Source: Pseudobdellovibrionaceae bacterium
Lineage (GTDB): Bacteria; Bdellovibrionota; Bdellovibrionia; Bdellovibrionales; Bdellovibrionaceae
NCBI GenBank assembly: GCA_019637955.1
Contig: JAHBUS010000003.1
Coordinates: forward strand, 248,001 to 312,000
Direction of reading: 5' to 3'
Length of the DNA stretch: 64,000 nt
A program made the translations under genes and the position numbers. Under the pieces are notes generated by a model. That model ran no database searches. It was not told the origin of the DNA and saw only the letters and a list, made by a program, of their open reading frames with translations. This document shows, piece after piece, positions 25,316 through 34,475 of this stretch; the first letter of the stretch is position 1, and every line of letters begins with the position of its first letter.

Positions 25316-25825
25316 TTAATCGGACTTTTTGGTTGAAGCTGGACCCCGCGTTTCGGGGATCCACCGGGGATCGAGCTGCGCGCGCGCGGCGACGCGGGCC
25401 TGTTCAATCTCGCTCGACGGCGAGAGTTCGATGGAGCGGTTCAGGCTTCGCAACGCTTTTTCATAGCGGCCCTGTTGAAAGTAAATTTGACCGCGAAGGC
25501 CAAAAGCCTCGGCATCGTACGGATTCATCTGAATGGCCCGCAGAACATACTTCTCGGCGGGGGCGTAGTGCCCGAGAGCAAAAAACAGGGCCGAGCGGTG
25601 CATCTCTTCTTGTCCGCTGAGATTCTCGCAGTGAAAGACGGGCTCAAGGTCTTGCAAGGCCACGTCGGTTTTTTCGGCGGCCAGATCATCAAAACTTTGT
25701 TGAAAGTAGGTTTCGCGGGCGGAGTCCTCGCAGTTGCGGGCGAATTGACTTTCGTTGACCGCGTAACCGGAACCGAAGCCCAGGGCAAACAGCGAACTGA
25801 TGGCGAGCGCGGTAAAAGCTTTCAC
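25316..25825 (-). CDS. secreted TPR-repeat protein
   Basis: A 169-residue protein with a short Sec signal and a mature region holding at least two tetratricopeptide repeats, seen as RSALFFALGHYAPAEKYVLR and EAFGLRGQIYFQQGRYEKAL (with RSLNRSIELSP). TPR repeats form helical scaffolds, so this is probably a periplasmic adaptor. Two cysteines near residues 32 and 66 could form a disulfide. It lies in a run of minus-strand envelope genes. Confidence 0.75.
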   Translation of the reverse strand: MKAFTALAISSLFALGFGSGYAVNESQFARNCEDSARETYFQQSFDDLAAEKTDVALQDLEPVFHCENLSGQEEMHRSALFFALGHYAPAEKYVLRAIQMNPYDAEAFGLRGQIYFQQGRYEKALRSLNRSIELSPSSEIEQARVAARAQLDPRWIPETRGPASTKKSD

Positions 25826-25922
25826 GCGAGAGGTCTCCCTTGAAGACTTATCGGTAAAGCGGGTGAACTATAAAGACCTTGGTCCAGGTGTTTTCTCGCC
25901 TCAATTTGAGACGGGCGCGCTC

Positions 25923-26330
25923 TTAATCCGGATAAACGATCTCGAGCGGCGTTTCGAGATCCGCTCTCAAAGATTGGCGCACCGGGCAGGTGTGGGCGAC
26001 GCGCTCAAGCCACTCGCGGCGCTCCTTGGGGATGCCGGGGGGCATGTGGATCGTTGCGGGCAGGCGCGAGATGCGGCGCGGATTGGGGACCATCTCTTTG
26101 GTGATTTCAACGCGCGCGCCTTTGAGCGAAAGGCCCTCGTTCTCGGCGGCGATCGCCATCACGGTCAACATGCAAGAGCCCAGCGCCGCACCCATGAGGT
26201 CGGTTGGCGAGAAACGCTCACCCTTGCCATTGTTATCCTTGGGGGCGTCGGTTTCGAGCCGGCTCGCAGACGGGCCGTGGGTGAATTCGCAGTGCTTCTC
26301 GCCTTGATAAATGCCGGACATTTTGACCAT
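25923..26330 (-). CDS. OsmC family protein
   Basis: A roughly 135-residue OsmC/Ohr-fold protein. Family marks are the FSPTDLMGAALGSCMLTVMA helix with the first cysteine and AHTCPVRQSL with the second; these two cysteines reduce peroxides in OsmC-type enzymes. ATG at 26330 or 26321 can serve as start. The former overlaps the start codon of the divergent glycosidase-like gene. It probably protects against organic peroxide stress in the cytoplasm. Confidence 0.86.
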   Translation of the reverse strand: MVKMSGIYQGEKHCEFTHGPSASRLETDAPKDNNGKGERFSPTDLMGAALGSCMLTVMAIAAENEGLSLKGARVEITKEMVPNPRRISRLPATIHMPPGIPKERREWLERVAHTCPVRQSLRADLETPLEIVYPD

Positions 26331-27558
26331 GGGCCTCCCGATGGGTGATGATAACCGGGTGGATGATGTCAAACGGCTGAGAGAAGTGGCAAGTCAAAGT
26401 TTGCGCGCCAATCTGGTGACGCACGATTCGGGAACCTTCCTGAGAGCGGGCGCGCATCATTTCGCGAGCCTTTGGACGCGCGATTTTGCTTACGCGGTGC
26501 CGGGGCTTTGCGCGATCGGTGAGCGGGCCGCGGCCGAACACCACCTCTCGACGATTTTGAAGCAAACCGCCAGCGACGGTCTGGTTCCGCGGATTCTGGA
26601 GCGCGGCTCGTCGGCGTGGACCGTGCTGAAGTGGACGCTCTTTCGTCCTCTGCAAATGGAAGCCGGCGAAAAAAACGACTGGCGCGGCTCCAAACTCAAA
26701 GCCGAGTATTTGGGTGAGCACGGAACGCGCGCGCTCGATGCGGGACTGCTCGTGCTGCTCGCGAGCTTCTCGATGGCGAATCCGGGATTTTTATCGGCGC
26801 ATCATGAGGAGCTTAAAAAAGTTTTTCGTTACTACGAAACCCTCACAGGCGGGTGGCGCCAGCTTCTCACGCAAGAGGAGTTCGAAGATTGGCAAGACAG
26901 CGCGCGCCGCTCGGGCTGCGTGAGCTATTGCAACTTGCTTTTACTTTGGGTTTTGCACCACGCTCAGCGCTTCGAGTGGGTGAGCCCGGGCGATCTCGCG
27001 CGCATGACGGCGCTTTTCAATGCGACCTTTGCCCGCGTCAACGGCTTGATCCCTTTGCGCTCGGGCGGGGCGCAGATTTCGCTCGAGACGCAGCTTCACG
27101 CCATCGAAATGGGCCTGGAGTTTCCGTCTTGGCGGACGCATGTTGACGGAATGTGGAAGGACCTGAAGCGCTCCGACCTGTGGCTGCGCGGTTTGGGACT
27201 TCCCATTCATCCTCGGTATCACGACGATGAAATCAGTTTTTTCACCAAAGCCGTGGGTCTTCGGCACTACCACGATGCCTTTCGCTGGACGTGGTTGATC
27301 GCCGAGACCGGAAGGATCGCGCTGCTTTTCAACGATCTTGAGGTCGCGGAGGTTTGCGCCAGCGAACTCGTCCGCTCGTTGGGACCGCAAGGCGTTGGCG
27401 AGATTCTCGAGCTCAAAACGCCACGGCCCGTGCGCACGTGGACCTACCGGTCCGAGGCGCCCTTTTCTTGGGGGGCCGCGCGCACCCTTCAGTTTTGCGA
27501 TCTCTGGAGCGAGCGCGTGACGGCGTCACCGTCAAAAAGTTCGCCGCTCTCCACCTGA
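26329..27558 (+). CDS. six-hairpin glycosidase-like protein
   Basis: A protein of about 409 residues, cytoplasmic, with the sequence character of (alpha/alpha)6-barrel glycosidases such as amylo-alpha-1,6-glucosidase or GH100/GH15 relatives. The segment FASLWTRDFAYAVPGL resembles the substrate-facing loop with the W-x-R-D signature. Later blocks include EYLGEHGTRALDAGLLVLLA and YHDDEISFFTKAVG. The true start may be ATG 26311, 26329 or 26341; none has a good ribosome site. The substrate, perhaps a storage or disaccharide sugar, is inference. Confidence 0.6.
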   Translation: MGLPMGDDNRVDDVKRLREVASQSLRANLVTHDSGTFLRAGAHHFASLWTRDFAYAVPGLCAIGERAAAEHHLSTILKQTASDGLVPRILERGSSAWTVLKWTLFRPLQMEAGEKNDWRGSKLKAEYLGEHGTRALDAGLLVLLASFSMANPGFLSAHHEELKKVFRYYETLTGGWRQLLTQEEFEDWQDSARRSGCVSYCNLLLLWVLHHAQRFEWVSPGDLARMTALFNATFARVNGLIPLRSGGAQISLETQLHAIEMGLEFPSWRTHVDGMWKDLKRSDLWLRGLGLPIHPRYHDDEISFFTKAVGLRHYHDAFRWTWLIAETGRIALLFNDLEVAEVCASELVRSLGPQGVGEILELKTPRPVRTWTYRSEAPFSWGAARTLQFCDLWSERVTASPSKSSPLST

Positions 27559-27613
27559 CAGGCTGGATCCTCGCACAGCTCAGCCCCCTTTTTTCGGGAA
27601 TGGTTTTCGCTCT

Positions 27614-27630
27614 GAAATCCTTCGGATTTC
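27614..27630 (+). promoter_or_regulatory. hairpin abutting ribosome site
   Basis: GAAATCC, loop TTC, GGATTTC: a 7-bp perfect stem directly before the GGGAGG ribosome site of the gene at 27643. Such a stem could modulate initiation, protect the mRNA 5' end or mark a processing site. Confidence 0.4.
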
Positions 27631-27642
27631 GGGAGGTCCACC

Positions 27643-28776
27643 ATGCTTCAAACTCGACTTTTTAAGACGGCATTTCTGGCGGGCCTGGCCCTGACGGCGC
27701 TCCTCCCTTTGAGGGCGGGGGCGCAAGCGTCGGAGTGGCTCCAGCGGGCCCGTGCGGTTCGCGGCTTGGTGCCGCAGGACATGACCCTCGTCACGCTTCA
27801 AGAGAACGGGCAGACGATGACGCTGTTTCAAGGCGCTTTGCAGATGATTCAGGCCTTTGAGCAGGCGCCCACGCGCTCGCAAGACCGCCAGACTCAAGGG
27901 GCAGGAGTGCGCGAGATTCTGGGCAATCCGATTTTGCTTTACCGCAGCCTCGAAGACGCCGATCTCTCGCGCGTCGATATGAGCGACGTGGATGCCATGA
28001 TGACCGCGGTGTTTCGCGTGCTCGCCAAAACCGATGTCCCTGCGGGTTTTGTGAACAGCCCGATGAAAATCCGCGTCGACAATGCCATTCGTAAAATGAA
28101 TCTTGGCACCTTCTCCAAGCTCGCCGAAAACGTGGGCGAGCGGCGTGAGGCGCTCGAATTTTTGGCTGAACTTGAAAAAGAGGCCGAGGCCTCGATCTCG
28201 CGGAACCGGGGATTGGTGCACCCCGAGCTCAACGCCGGTGACCGCCAGGCGCTCTCGGCATTCTTGGGTGGCTTTTTGTGGCGCTTTCGCGGTGCCGGCG
28301 GCTATGACGGCCTGGGCACGAATGCCCGCCGTGATCTTTTTGTGCAAAAAGGCTTCGCGGCGATCGCGCGTCTGAACGGCGCGGGTTCAAGCGCGTCCGC
28401 GATCGCGATGGCGATCCGTGCGGGCGTTCAAAATACGAGCTGGGGCCAATACCATGACATGGGCCGCCTTCCCGGCGCGGACCGCTTCGCCGATTTCGTG
28501 CAAATGGAAAAACTCGGCCGCGACATGATGGGTTGGACCAAGCAGACGCTGAAACTCTCGGGCTACGGTGACAAGGCGGTGTACGCCACCATGGCGGGCG
28601 CGACGATGGCGAGCTGCTACGCGTACGCGTGGGAGAAAATCCCGGTGAGCTACCAAGTGGGCGCGAACCTGGGCGCGCCGTATCTCTTTATTTTTGGTGC
28701 GCCGACCAACTTCGGTGAGTATTGCACGGGCGCCTCCATCGGCCTCGCCCTGCACGAGATCATCGCGGCAAAGTAA
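27643..28776 (+). CDS. secreted hypothetical protein (377 aa)
   Basis: A protein with a Sec signal ending in Arg-Ala-Gly-Ala before Gln-Ala. The mature 345 residues are helical in the first two thirds. The last third is Gly/Ala-rich, with motifs such as ATMAGATMASCYAYAW and LGAPYLFIFGAP that might insert in a membrane. GGGAGG is seven bases before the ATG. I do not recognise the family. It is monocistronic between the glycosidase-like gene and the convergent ABC operon. Confidence 0.65.
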   Translation: MLQTRLFKTAFLAGLALTALLPLRAGAQASEWLQRARAVRGLVPQDMTLVTLQENGQTMTLFQGALQMIQAFEQAPTRSQDRQTQGAGVREILGNPILLYRSLEDADLSRVDMSDVDAMMTAVFRVLAKTDVPAGFVNSPMKIRVDNAIRKMNLGTFSKLAENVGERREALEFLAELEKEAEASISRNRGLVHPELNAGDRQALSAFLGGFLWRFRGAGGYDGLGTNARRDLFVQKGFAAIARLNGAGSSASAIAMAIRAGVQNTSWGQYHDMGRLPGADRFADFVQMEKLGRDMMGWTKQTLKLSGYGDKAVYATMAGATMASCYAYAWEKIPVSYQVGANLGAPYLFIFGAPTNFGEYCTGASIGLALHEIIAAK

Positions 28777-28807
28777 TCGACGCGCCCGCTTCGAAGGTGC
28801 CAGGCAC

Positions 28808-29593
28808 CTAAGAGCTGGCCGACGTGTAAAACGTGAGGGCGTACTTCCAGAAGCGCTGGCTCATCCACAGGAACGCGCCCGCGACAAAAACGGCGAGCGC
28901 GAAGGCGCCCAGATCTGGCGGCCCCAGCAAAAAGCGCGAGGGCACGCTCGCGATCAGTCCCACCGGGAGCAGCGTCACGACCAAGAATTTCAGCCAAGGC
29001 GCATAGATCGAGTCGGGCCGCATCCCGAGGCGGTAAAGTTGGTACCACATGTACTGCAGGTTTTCGCTGCGGGTGAAGATCACGGCCGTCGCCGAAATCA
29101 TAAAGCGGATGCCGTAAAGAGCGATGAGGCCGCAAGGCACCAGGACAATCAGCCAGAACAGGCGCGGCCAGCTAAAGTCGGGGAGCTGCGAGAGCGACCA
29201 GATCAGCCAGGCGAGGCCCATCACCAAGTTGCCGAAGATCGCCGTGTTGGCGCGCTGAAGGCTCATCATGAACTGCGAGTTCACGGGCTTGGCCAAAAGC
29301 AAATCCATCTCGCCTTTGCGAACCCGGTCGCTCATCTTGTCGAGATTCTCGCTCAGCATGATCATGTAAAACGCATCGACCACGAAGAGCAGGCCCAGAA
29401 AGACGCGCGTCTGCGCGAGGTTCCACGAGCCCAGCTTGTCGGTGTGCAAGAAAAGAGCTTCGAAGGTCACGATCTGGGCCACGTACCAGAAGATGTCGGT
29501 CACGATGCGCGAGACGAAATTCATGCGGTACTCAAGGTCCGCCTTGAGGCTGGCGATCATGAAGGCTTTGTAGAGACGAAGGTACTTCATCAT
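28808..29593 (-). CDS. ABC-2 type permease (second permease of exporter)
   Basis: A 261-residue membrane protein with about six helices, matching the DUF990-like ABC-2 permeases. The N-terminus (MMKYLRLYKAFMIASLKADLE class) and the EMDLLLAKPVNSQF block are typical of the group. It is the last gene of the nfu-ATPase-permease-permease unit, starting one base after the preceding stop. Its stop overlaps an AGGTGCC/GGCACCT palindrome. The pair probably forms a heterodimeric channel. Cargo unknown. Confidence 0.85.
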   Translation of the reverse strand: MMKYLRLYKAFMIASLKADLEYRMNFVSRIVTDIFWYVAQIVTFEALFLHTDKLGSWNLAQTRVFLGLLFVVDAFYMIMLSENLDKMSDRVRKGEMDLLLAKPVNSQFMMSLQRANTAIFGNLVMGLAWLIWSLSQLPDFSWPRLFWLIVLVPCGLIALYGIRFMISATAVIFTRSENLQYMWYQLYRLGMRPDSIYAPWLKFLVVTLLPVGLIASVPSRFLLGPPDLGAFALAVFVAGAFLWMSQRFWKYALTFYTSASS

Positions 29594-29594
29594 C

Positions 29595-30407
29595 TTAGGC
29601 CCCCGTTCCCGCGTAGCGGGCCACGCCGCGCTTCCAGCTCAAAACCGCGAGAAGACCGAAAAAGATCAACCCGTACGTCGCCGTGATCCAGCCGCGCAAA
29701 AAAAGATCGGGACCGAATCGGCCGGTCATGTAACCCACGGGGATGTACACCGCGTTCGCGAACGGCAGCCAGGTGAGCGCGTTCTTGATCCCTTCGGGAA
29801 AAAGATCGAGCGGCACAAGCTCGCCCGAGAGCAGCCAAAGTCCCATGTTCTTCGCGACCGTGAGGGCATGAATGCGGTTGAGATAAAAGGCCAAGGTCGC
29901 CACGATGAAACTCAAAGTCTGCACGACCAGCAGGTAGTAAAACACCAGCGCCAGCGCGGGGAGCAGGCGGTCCCAAATGATGGTCAGGTCAAAAATCCAG
30001 CAAGTCAAAAGCGGCACCAACAGCGAAACGACCGTGGTGATCGTCTTGTAGCCCATGAATTGGCTCATGTAGTATTCGAAGAAGGAGAAGGGGCGGGTGA
30101 GCAGCGAGTTGATCGAACCCGAGTCGATCTCTTCGGCCATGCGGAACTCGTACATCCACGTCGACGTGAGCCGGGCCATGAAGGCCGACCAGATCGCGTA
30201 AGCGAGGTAGGCGTTCAGTCCAAAGCCGTTGATCTCGGCCACGCCCGCGCCCGCGAAGAGCGCGAACCAAAGGGTGACCTCGATCATCGAAGTGACCGCC
30301 GGCTGCAGGACCGCATCCGTCAAAAAATTCAGACGGTACTCAAGGTTGGTGAGCACCGCGAGACGGAAGAAGGCGAGATTCCTTCTCCAAAAACTCGCGA
30401 ATGACAT
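29595..30407 (-). CDS. ABC-2 type permease (first permease of exporter)
   Basis: A protein of about 270 residues with six predicted membrane helices and the RPFSFFEYYMSQFMG block, equivalent to the RPxxxxF region of its partner permease. ATG at 30407 is favoured; an ATG at 30425 would add six residues. The start lies 68 bases inside the 3' end of the ATPase gene. This is a large overlap that points to coupled translation, or to the ATPase having a frame-shifted extended tail. Confidence 0.85.
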   Translation of the reverse strand: MSFASFWRRNLAFFRLAVLTNLEYRLNFLTDAVLQPAVTSMIEVTLWFALFAGAGVAEINGFGLNAYLAYAIWSAFMARLTSTWMYEFRMAEEIDSGSINSLLTRPFSFFEYYMSQFMGYKTITTVVSLLVPLLTCWIFDLTIIWDRLLPALALVFYYLLVVQTLSFIVATLAFYLNRIHALTVAKNMGLWLLSGELVPLDLFPEGIKNALTWLPFANAVYIPVGYMTGRFGPDLFLRGWITATYGLIFFGLLAVLSWKRGVARYAGTGA

Positions 30408-31374
30408 CTTCAAAATCCCTCTCATCGATGGTGATATCTTTAACGCCGCTCAAGGATGTGATCTTCGACAAAACGGGAGCCAGCTCCTCGTTGGTGACTT
30501 GTAACGACAAGTTTTGCTCACCCGCAGGGAGCGTGTGCAAATTCATGATCGGCAGGGCGGCCGCCAAAGGTTCGGCCAGCGAGAAGCGCAAAAGCTTCTT
30601 GCTCTCGGTCTTGCGCGTGAAGCCCTCGACGGTGCCGTCGTAGACCATCGAACCCTGCGAAATCAGCAAAAGGCGGTCGGCGAGTTTGGCGATGTCATCC
30701 ATGTAGTGGCTGGTTAAAATGACCGTCGGTTTTTTGAGCGCCACGTATTCTTCCAGAAACTTGCGGATCGAGCTCTGCGCCACGATGTCGAGGCCAATGG
30801 TCGGCTCATCCAGGTACAAAACCTCGGGTTCGTGCAACAGCGCGCCGATGATTTCCATCTTCATGCGCTCGCCCAGTGACAGCCGGCGCAGCTGCGTTTC
30901 GAGCACGTGCGTGCAGTTTAGAATCTCGGCCAAGTCGTGAACGCGCTTTTTCGCCGCGGTTTTGTCGAGATCATAGATCTCGGCGAGCAGGGCGTAGCTG
31001 TCATGAGGCGTGAGGTCCCACCAGAGCTGGTTTTTTTGACCGAGCAAAATTGAGATCTGCCGCAAAAATCGCGAGTCGCGCTCGGCCGGATTGAAGCCCA
31101 AAACGCGGGCTTCGCCGCTGGAGGGACGCACCAGTCCCGAGAGCACCTTGAGGAGCGTGGTTTTGCCCGCGCCATTGGCGCCGACCAGGCCCACGATCTG
31201 GCCTTTCGGGATTTGCAGCGTGGTTGCCTGCAGCGCGATCTTGTCTTTGTGCTGGCGCTTCCAAAACCCTTTGAGGCTGTTCGCGAGCCCTTCGGGTTTC
31301 ACGTAAGTTTGATAGACGCGCGAAACCTCCCGGGTCTCGATGGCCCAGGGGCTTTGGCTGAAAGTCGAACTCAT
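30340..31374 (-). CDS. ABC transporter ATP-binding protein
   Basis: A 344-residue ATPase. Walker A GANGAGKTT is near residue 64, the signature LSLGERMK near 165, Walker B VLYLDEPTIGLD near 188 and the H-loop SHYMDD near 222. The variant signature LSLGE and the long C-terminal domain are usual in the ABC-2/DUF990-linked group. ATG at 31374 overlaps the nfu stop (TGATG). It energises the two permeases downstream. A longer frame to 31473 lies inside nfu and is rejected. Confidence 0.9.
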   Translation of the reverse strand: MSSTFSQSPWAIETREVSRVYQTYVKPEGLANSLKGFWKRQHKDKIALQATTLQIPKGQIVGLVGANGAGKTTLLKVLSGLVRPSSGEARVLGFNPAERDSRFLRQISILLGQKNQLWWDLTPHDSYALLAEIYDLDKTAAKKRVHDLAEILNCTHVLETQLRRLSLGERMKMEIIGALLHEPEVLYLDEPTIGLDIVAQSSIRKFLEEYVALKKPTVILTSHYMDDIAKLADRLLLISQGSMVYDGTVEGFTRKTESKKLLRFSLAEPLAAALPIMNLHTLPAGEQNLSLQVTNEELAPVLSKITSLSGVKDITIDERDFEDVIREFLEKESRLLPSRGAHQP

Positions 31375-31928
31375 CAGACGGCCACCACTTCCTTGATGCC
31401 GGGAAAGAGTTCGCGCATGCGCACTTCGATGCCTTCTTTGAGCGTGGCCTGGCTCGACGGACAGCCGCTGCACGCGCCCTTCATCTGGATGTAGAGAACG
31501 TCGTCTTGCAGTTTATTGAACACGATGTCGCCGCCATCCAAGGCCACCACCGGGCGGATGTCGCGCGCGATGGCGCGCTTGATGTCTTTGATCAAAGGCG
31601 GGTCATTGGGGTCTTCGTCGTTGGTGGAGAGCGTCGTGTCGATATCGAGGTACACGGGTTCGCCGCGGTCCAAGTGCTCCTGAATGAGGCCCGAGAGCGG
31701 TTCGGCCAAAACCTCCCAGTCGACCCAGTCTTGTTTGGTAACGGCCATGAAATCGGGGCCCAAAAAGACGCCCGACGTCCATGGAAAGCCAAAAATTTTG
31801 GCCGCGAGCGGGGAGATCTCGGCCTCTTGCGAGGTCTTGAACTCTTGCGTCTTGTCGGTCACTTTTTGATCGAACAGGAACTTCATGGTGGCCGGGTTCG
31901 GTGTCTGTTCAAAACGCACTTTGTTCAT
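31374..31928 (-). CDS. Nfu-type iron-sulfur cluster scaffold (NifU C-terminal domain)
   Basis: A 184-residue protein with the N-terminal Nfu_N domain (RFEQTPNPATMKFLFDQ, then a strand-rich region to about residue 90) and a C-terminal NifU-like domain. The cluster motif CSGCPSS (CxxC) is near residue 155. This architecture carries [4Fe-4S] clusters to client proteins in the cytosol. It is the first gene of the unit containing the ABC exporter; I see no obvious functional link beyond co-transcription. Confidence 0.9.
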   Translation of the reverse strand: MNKVRFEQTPNPATMKFLFDQKVTDKTQEFKTSQEAEISPLAAKIFGFPWTSGVFLGPDFMAVTKQDWVDWEVLAEPLSGLIQEHLDRGEPVYLDIDTTLSTNDEDPNDPPLIKDIKRAIARDIRPVVALDGGDIVFNKLQDDVLYIQMKGACSGCPSSQATLKEGIEVRMRELFPGIKEVVAV

Positions 31929-32014
31929 TCGAGAATCTCCTTGATAACGGGCGCCTCTTGTTATTAGTCTCAGGCCTCTTTTTTGTCTGCTTTCAAAATC
32001 GGAAGGAATGAAAT

Positions 32015-32941
32015 ATGACGCCGCGCGTACGTGAGATCTTGAGCTGGTATGGTGCTGACAATCCCGGGGTTCTGACCAACCTCGCCCGCATGATGAACCA
32101 CGGCCGTCTCAAGGGAACCGGAAAGCTCGTCATTCTTCCTGTCGATCAGGGCTTCGAGCATGGTCCCGCGCGCTCGTTCGCGATGGCTCCGGATGGCTAC
32201 GATCCCGCTTACCACATGGAACTGGCGATCGAGTCGGGTTGCAACGCCTACGCGGCTCCCCTCGGTGCGATCGAAGCTTGCGTGCGCGATTTCGCGGGCG
32301 AAATTCCGCTCATCCTCAAAGTGAACAACTCCGACACTCTCTGGGGCAACAAAGCCCCCATCTCGGCGCTCACCTCGAGCGTGGACGATGCTCTTCGTCT
32401 TGGCTGCGCGGGGATCGGTTTCACGATCTACCCCGGATCGGGAATGCGCAAAGAGCAGTACGAAGAGATCCGCCATGCCGCGAGTGAAGCGAAAAAAGCC
32501 GGTCTCGTCGTCGTGATCTGGTCTTACGCCCGCGGCGAGCAAATCTCGAAAGAGGGCGAGACGGCCATCGACGTGATCGCGTACGCCGCGCACATCGCCG
32601 CTCAATTGGGCGCGCACATCATCAAGGTCAAACCCCCGACCGCGCATATCGAGCAAGAAGCGGCCCGCAAGGTGTACGAAGCGCAAAAAATCCGCGTCGG
32701 CACGCTGGCCGACCGCACGAAGCACGTTGTTCAGGCCTGCTTCGCCGGTAAACGCATCGTGATCTTCTCGGGCGGCGAGGCCAAGGGCACCGACGCTTTG
32801 ATCAACGAAGTGAAGGAGCTCGCGCAAGGCGGCGGCTTCGGTTCGATCATGGGCCGCAACGCCTTCCAACGTCCCAAGAAAGAGGCGATCCAGCTTCTCA
32901 AAGACGTTCAAGATGCGTTCGCTGGCAAAAAATTAGACTGA
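32015..32941 (+). CDS. fbaB: class I fructose-bisphosphate aldolase (DhnA/FbaB type)
   Basis: A 308-residue archaeal/DhnA-type class I aldolase that cleaves fructose 1,6-bisphosphate through a lysine Schiff base. Conserved blocks are ILPVDQGFEHGP, GCNAYAAPLGAIEA, LILKVNNSD, GIGFTIYPGSG, VIWSYARGE, HIIKVKPPT (catalytic Lys region) and the phosphate loop IVIFSGGEAKGTD. AAGGAA is near the start. It is divergent from nfu and lies 26 bases before lysS, possibly in one transcript. Confidence 0.9.
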   Translation: MTPRVREILSWYGADNPGVLTNLARMMNHGRLKGTGKLVILPVDQGFEHGPARSFAMAPDGYDPAYHMELAIESGCNAYAAPLGAIEACVRDFAGEIPLILKVNNSDTLWGNKAPISALTSSVDDALRLGCAGIGFTIYPGSGMRKEQYEEIRHAASEAKKAGLVVVIWSYARGEQISKEGETAIDVIAYAAHIAAQLGAHIIKVKPPTAHIEQEAARKVYEAQKIRVGTLADRTKHVVQACFAGKRIVIFSGGEAKGTDALINEVKELAQGGGFGSIMGRNAFQRPKKEAIQLLKDVQDAFAGKKLD

Positions 32942-32967
32942 AAAAATAAGACTGATTTGGAACAACT

Positions 32968-34467
32968 ATGACCGACATTAAAAACGAGAATCCGCTCCGC
33001 GCGGAAAAACGCCGCAAGCTGCACGCGCTCCGTGAAAAAGGGGTCAACCCCTTTCCGTACACGTTCGACCGCACCGCCAGCACGCAGGACATTCGCACCA
33101 AGTACGAGGCGCAATTGCAAGCGGGCGAGAAGGTCCTTGATTCCAACTTCCGTATCGCGGGCCGTTTGATGACCCTGCGAGCGATGGGAAAAGCCTCGTT
33201 CTTCAACGTTCAGGATCAGAGCGGTTCGCTGCAGATCTACGTGAAGCTCGAGGAGCTTTCGCCCGAAGCCAAAACCGCTTTTGATCTCGTCGATCTCGGC
33301 GACATCGTCGGCGTCGAAGGCTACGCGTTCAAAACGCAAAAAGGCGAAATCTCGCTGCACGCGAAGAACTTCACGATCTTGACCAAAACGCTGGAGCCTC
33401 TTCCCGAAAAGTTTCACGGCGTGGCCGACGTCGAGATCAAGTACCGCCACCGTCACTTGGATTTGATCACCGATGCCGAGAGCCGCAAGGTGTTCGAAGC
33501 GCGCTCGAAAATCGTGCGCGAGATTCGCAAGTGGATGGAAGCCAAAGGCTTTCTCGAGGTCGAAACACCCGTGCTCCAGCCGATCTACGGCGGTGCCGCC
33601 GCGCACCCCTTCGATACGCACCACCGCGCTCTGGACATGAAACTGTTCATGAAGATCTCGCCCGAGCTCTACTTGAAACGCTTGATCGTCGGCGGCTTCG
33701 AAAAGGTGTTCGAGATCGGCAAGAACTTCCGCAACGAAGGGATCGACCGCACTCACAATCCCGAATTCACGATGATGGAGTGGTACGAGGCCTACACCGA
33801 CTACAACTACCAGATGAACCAGTTCGAAGAGCTGGTGTCGCATTTGGCGAAAACCATCACCGGCTCGTACATCGTGCCGTTTCAAGACAAAGAGATCGAT
33901 TTCACGCCGCCGTGGCGCCGTTTGACCGTCTTTGACGGCGTTCGCGAGTACGGTCAAGTCGATCCCGACAAGGCGAGCCTTGAGGATCTGCAAGCCAAAT
34001 TGGTTTCAATCGATGGCCAGTACAAAGATCCCAAAAAATTGAGCGCGCTCTCGCGCGGTGAAGTGATCATGAAAATCTTCGAAGGCACGGCCGAGGAGCA
34101 CCTCTGGAATCCGACCTTCGTGATGGATCATCCCGTTGAGATTTCGCCGCTCACCAAAATCCACCGTAAGGATTCGCGTCTCGTCGAGCGCTTCGAGCCC
34201 TTTGCGGGCGCGATGGAGATCGGCAACGCGTATTCCGAGCTGAACGACCCCGAGGAGCAGTACCAGCGCCTCAAAGATCAAGAGGCCAAGCGCACGATCG
34301 ACGAAGAGGCGCACCCGATGGACGAAGACTTCATGCTCGCGATCGACACCGGCATGCCCCCGACGGGCGGCGTGGGTCTGGGGATCGAGCGCATCGTGAT
34401 GCTCTTGACCAACCGTCCCAGCATCCGCGACATCATTCTGTTCCCGACGATGAAACATCAGCGGTGA
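32968..34467 (+). CDS. lysS: lysyl-tRNA synthetase, class II
   Basis: A 499-residue class II LysRS. The N-terminal OB fold (residues about 60-150) binds the anticodon. Motif 1 is around VETPVLQPIYGGA, motif 2 is FEIGKNFRNEGIDRTHNPEF and motif 3 is GVGLGIERIVMLLTN. The lysine-binding region MEWYEAY is intact. Length and order are standard. No second lysS copy is in the window. Confidence 0.95.
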   Translation: MTDIKNENPLRAEKRRKLHALREKGVNPFPYTFDRTASTQDIRTKYEAQLQAGEKVLDSNFRIAGRLMTLRAMGKASFFNVQDQSGSLQIYVKLEELSPEAKTAFDLVDLGDIVGVEGYAFKTQKGEISLHAKNFTILTKTLEPLPEKFHGVADVEIKYRHRHLDLITDAESRKVFEARSKIVREIRKWMEAKGFLEVETPVLQPIYGGAAAHPFDTHHRALDMKLFMKISPELYLKRLIVGGFEKVFEIGKNFRNEGIDRTHNPEFTMMEWYEAYTDYNYQMNQFEELVSHLAKTITGSYIVPFQDKEIDFTPPWRRLTVFDGVREYGQVDPDKASLEDLQAKLVSIDGQYKDPKKLSALSRGEVIMKIFEGTAEEHLWNPTFVMDHPVEISPLTKIHRKDSRLVERFEPFAGAMEIGNAYSELNDPEEQYQRLKDQEAKRTIDEEAHPMDEDFMLAIDTGMPPTGGVGLGIERIVMLLTNRPSIRDIILFPTMKHQR

Positions 34468-34475
34468 GGAGTCCG

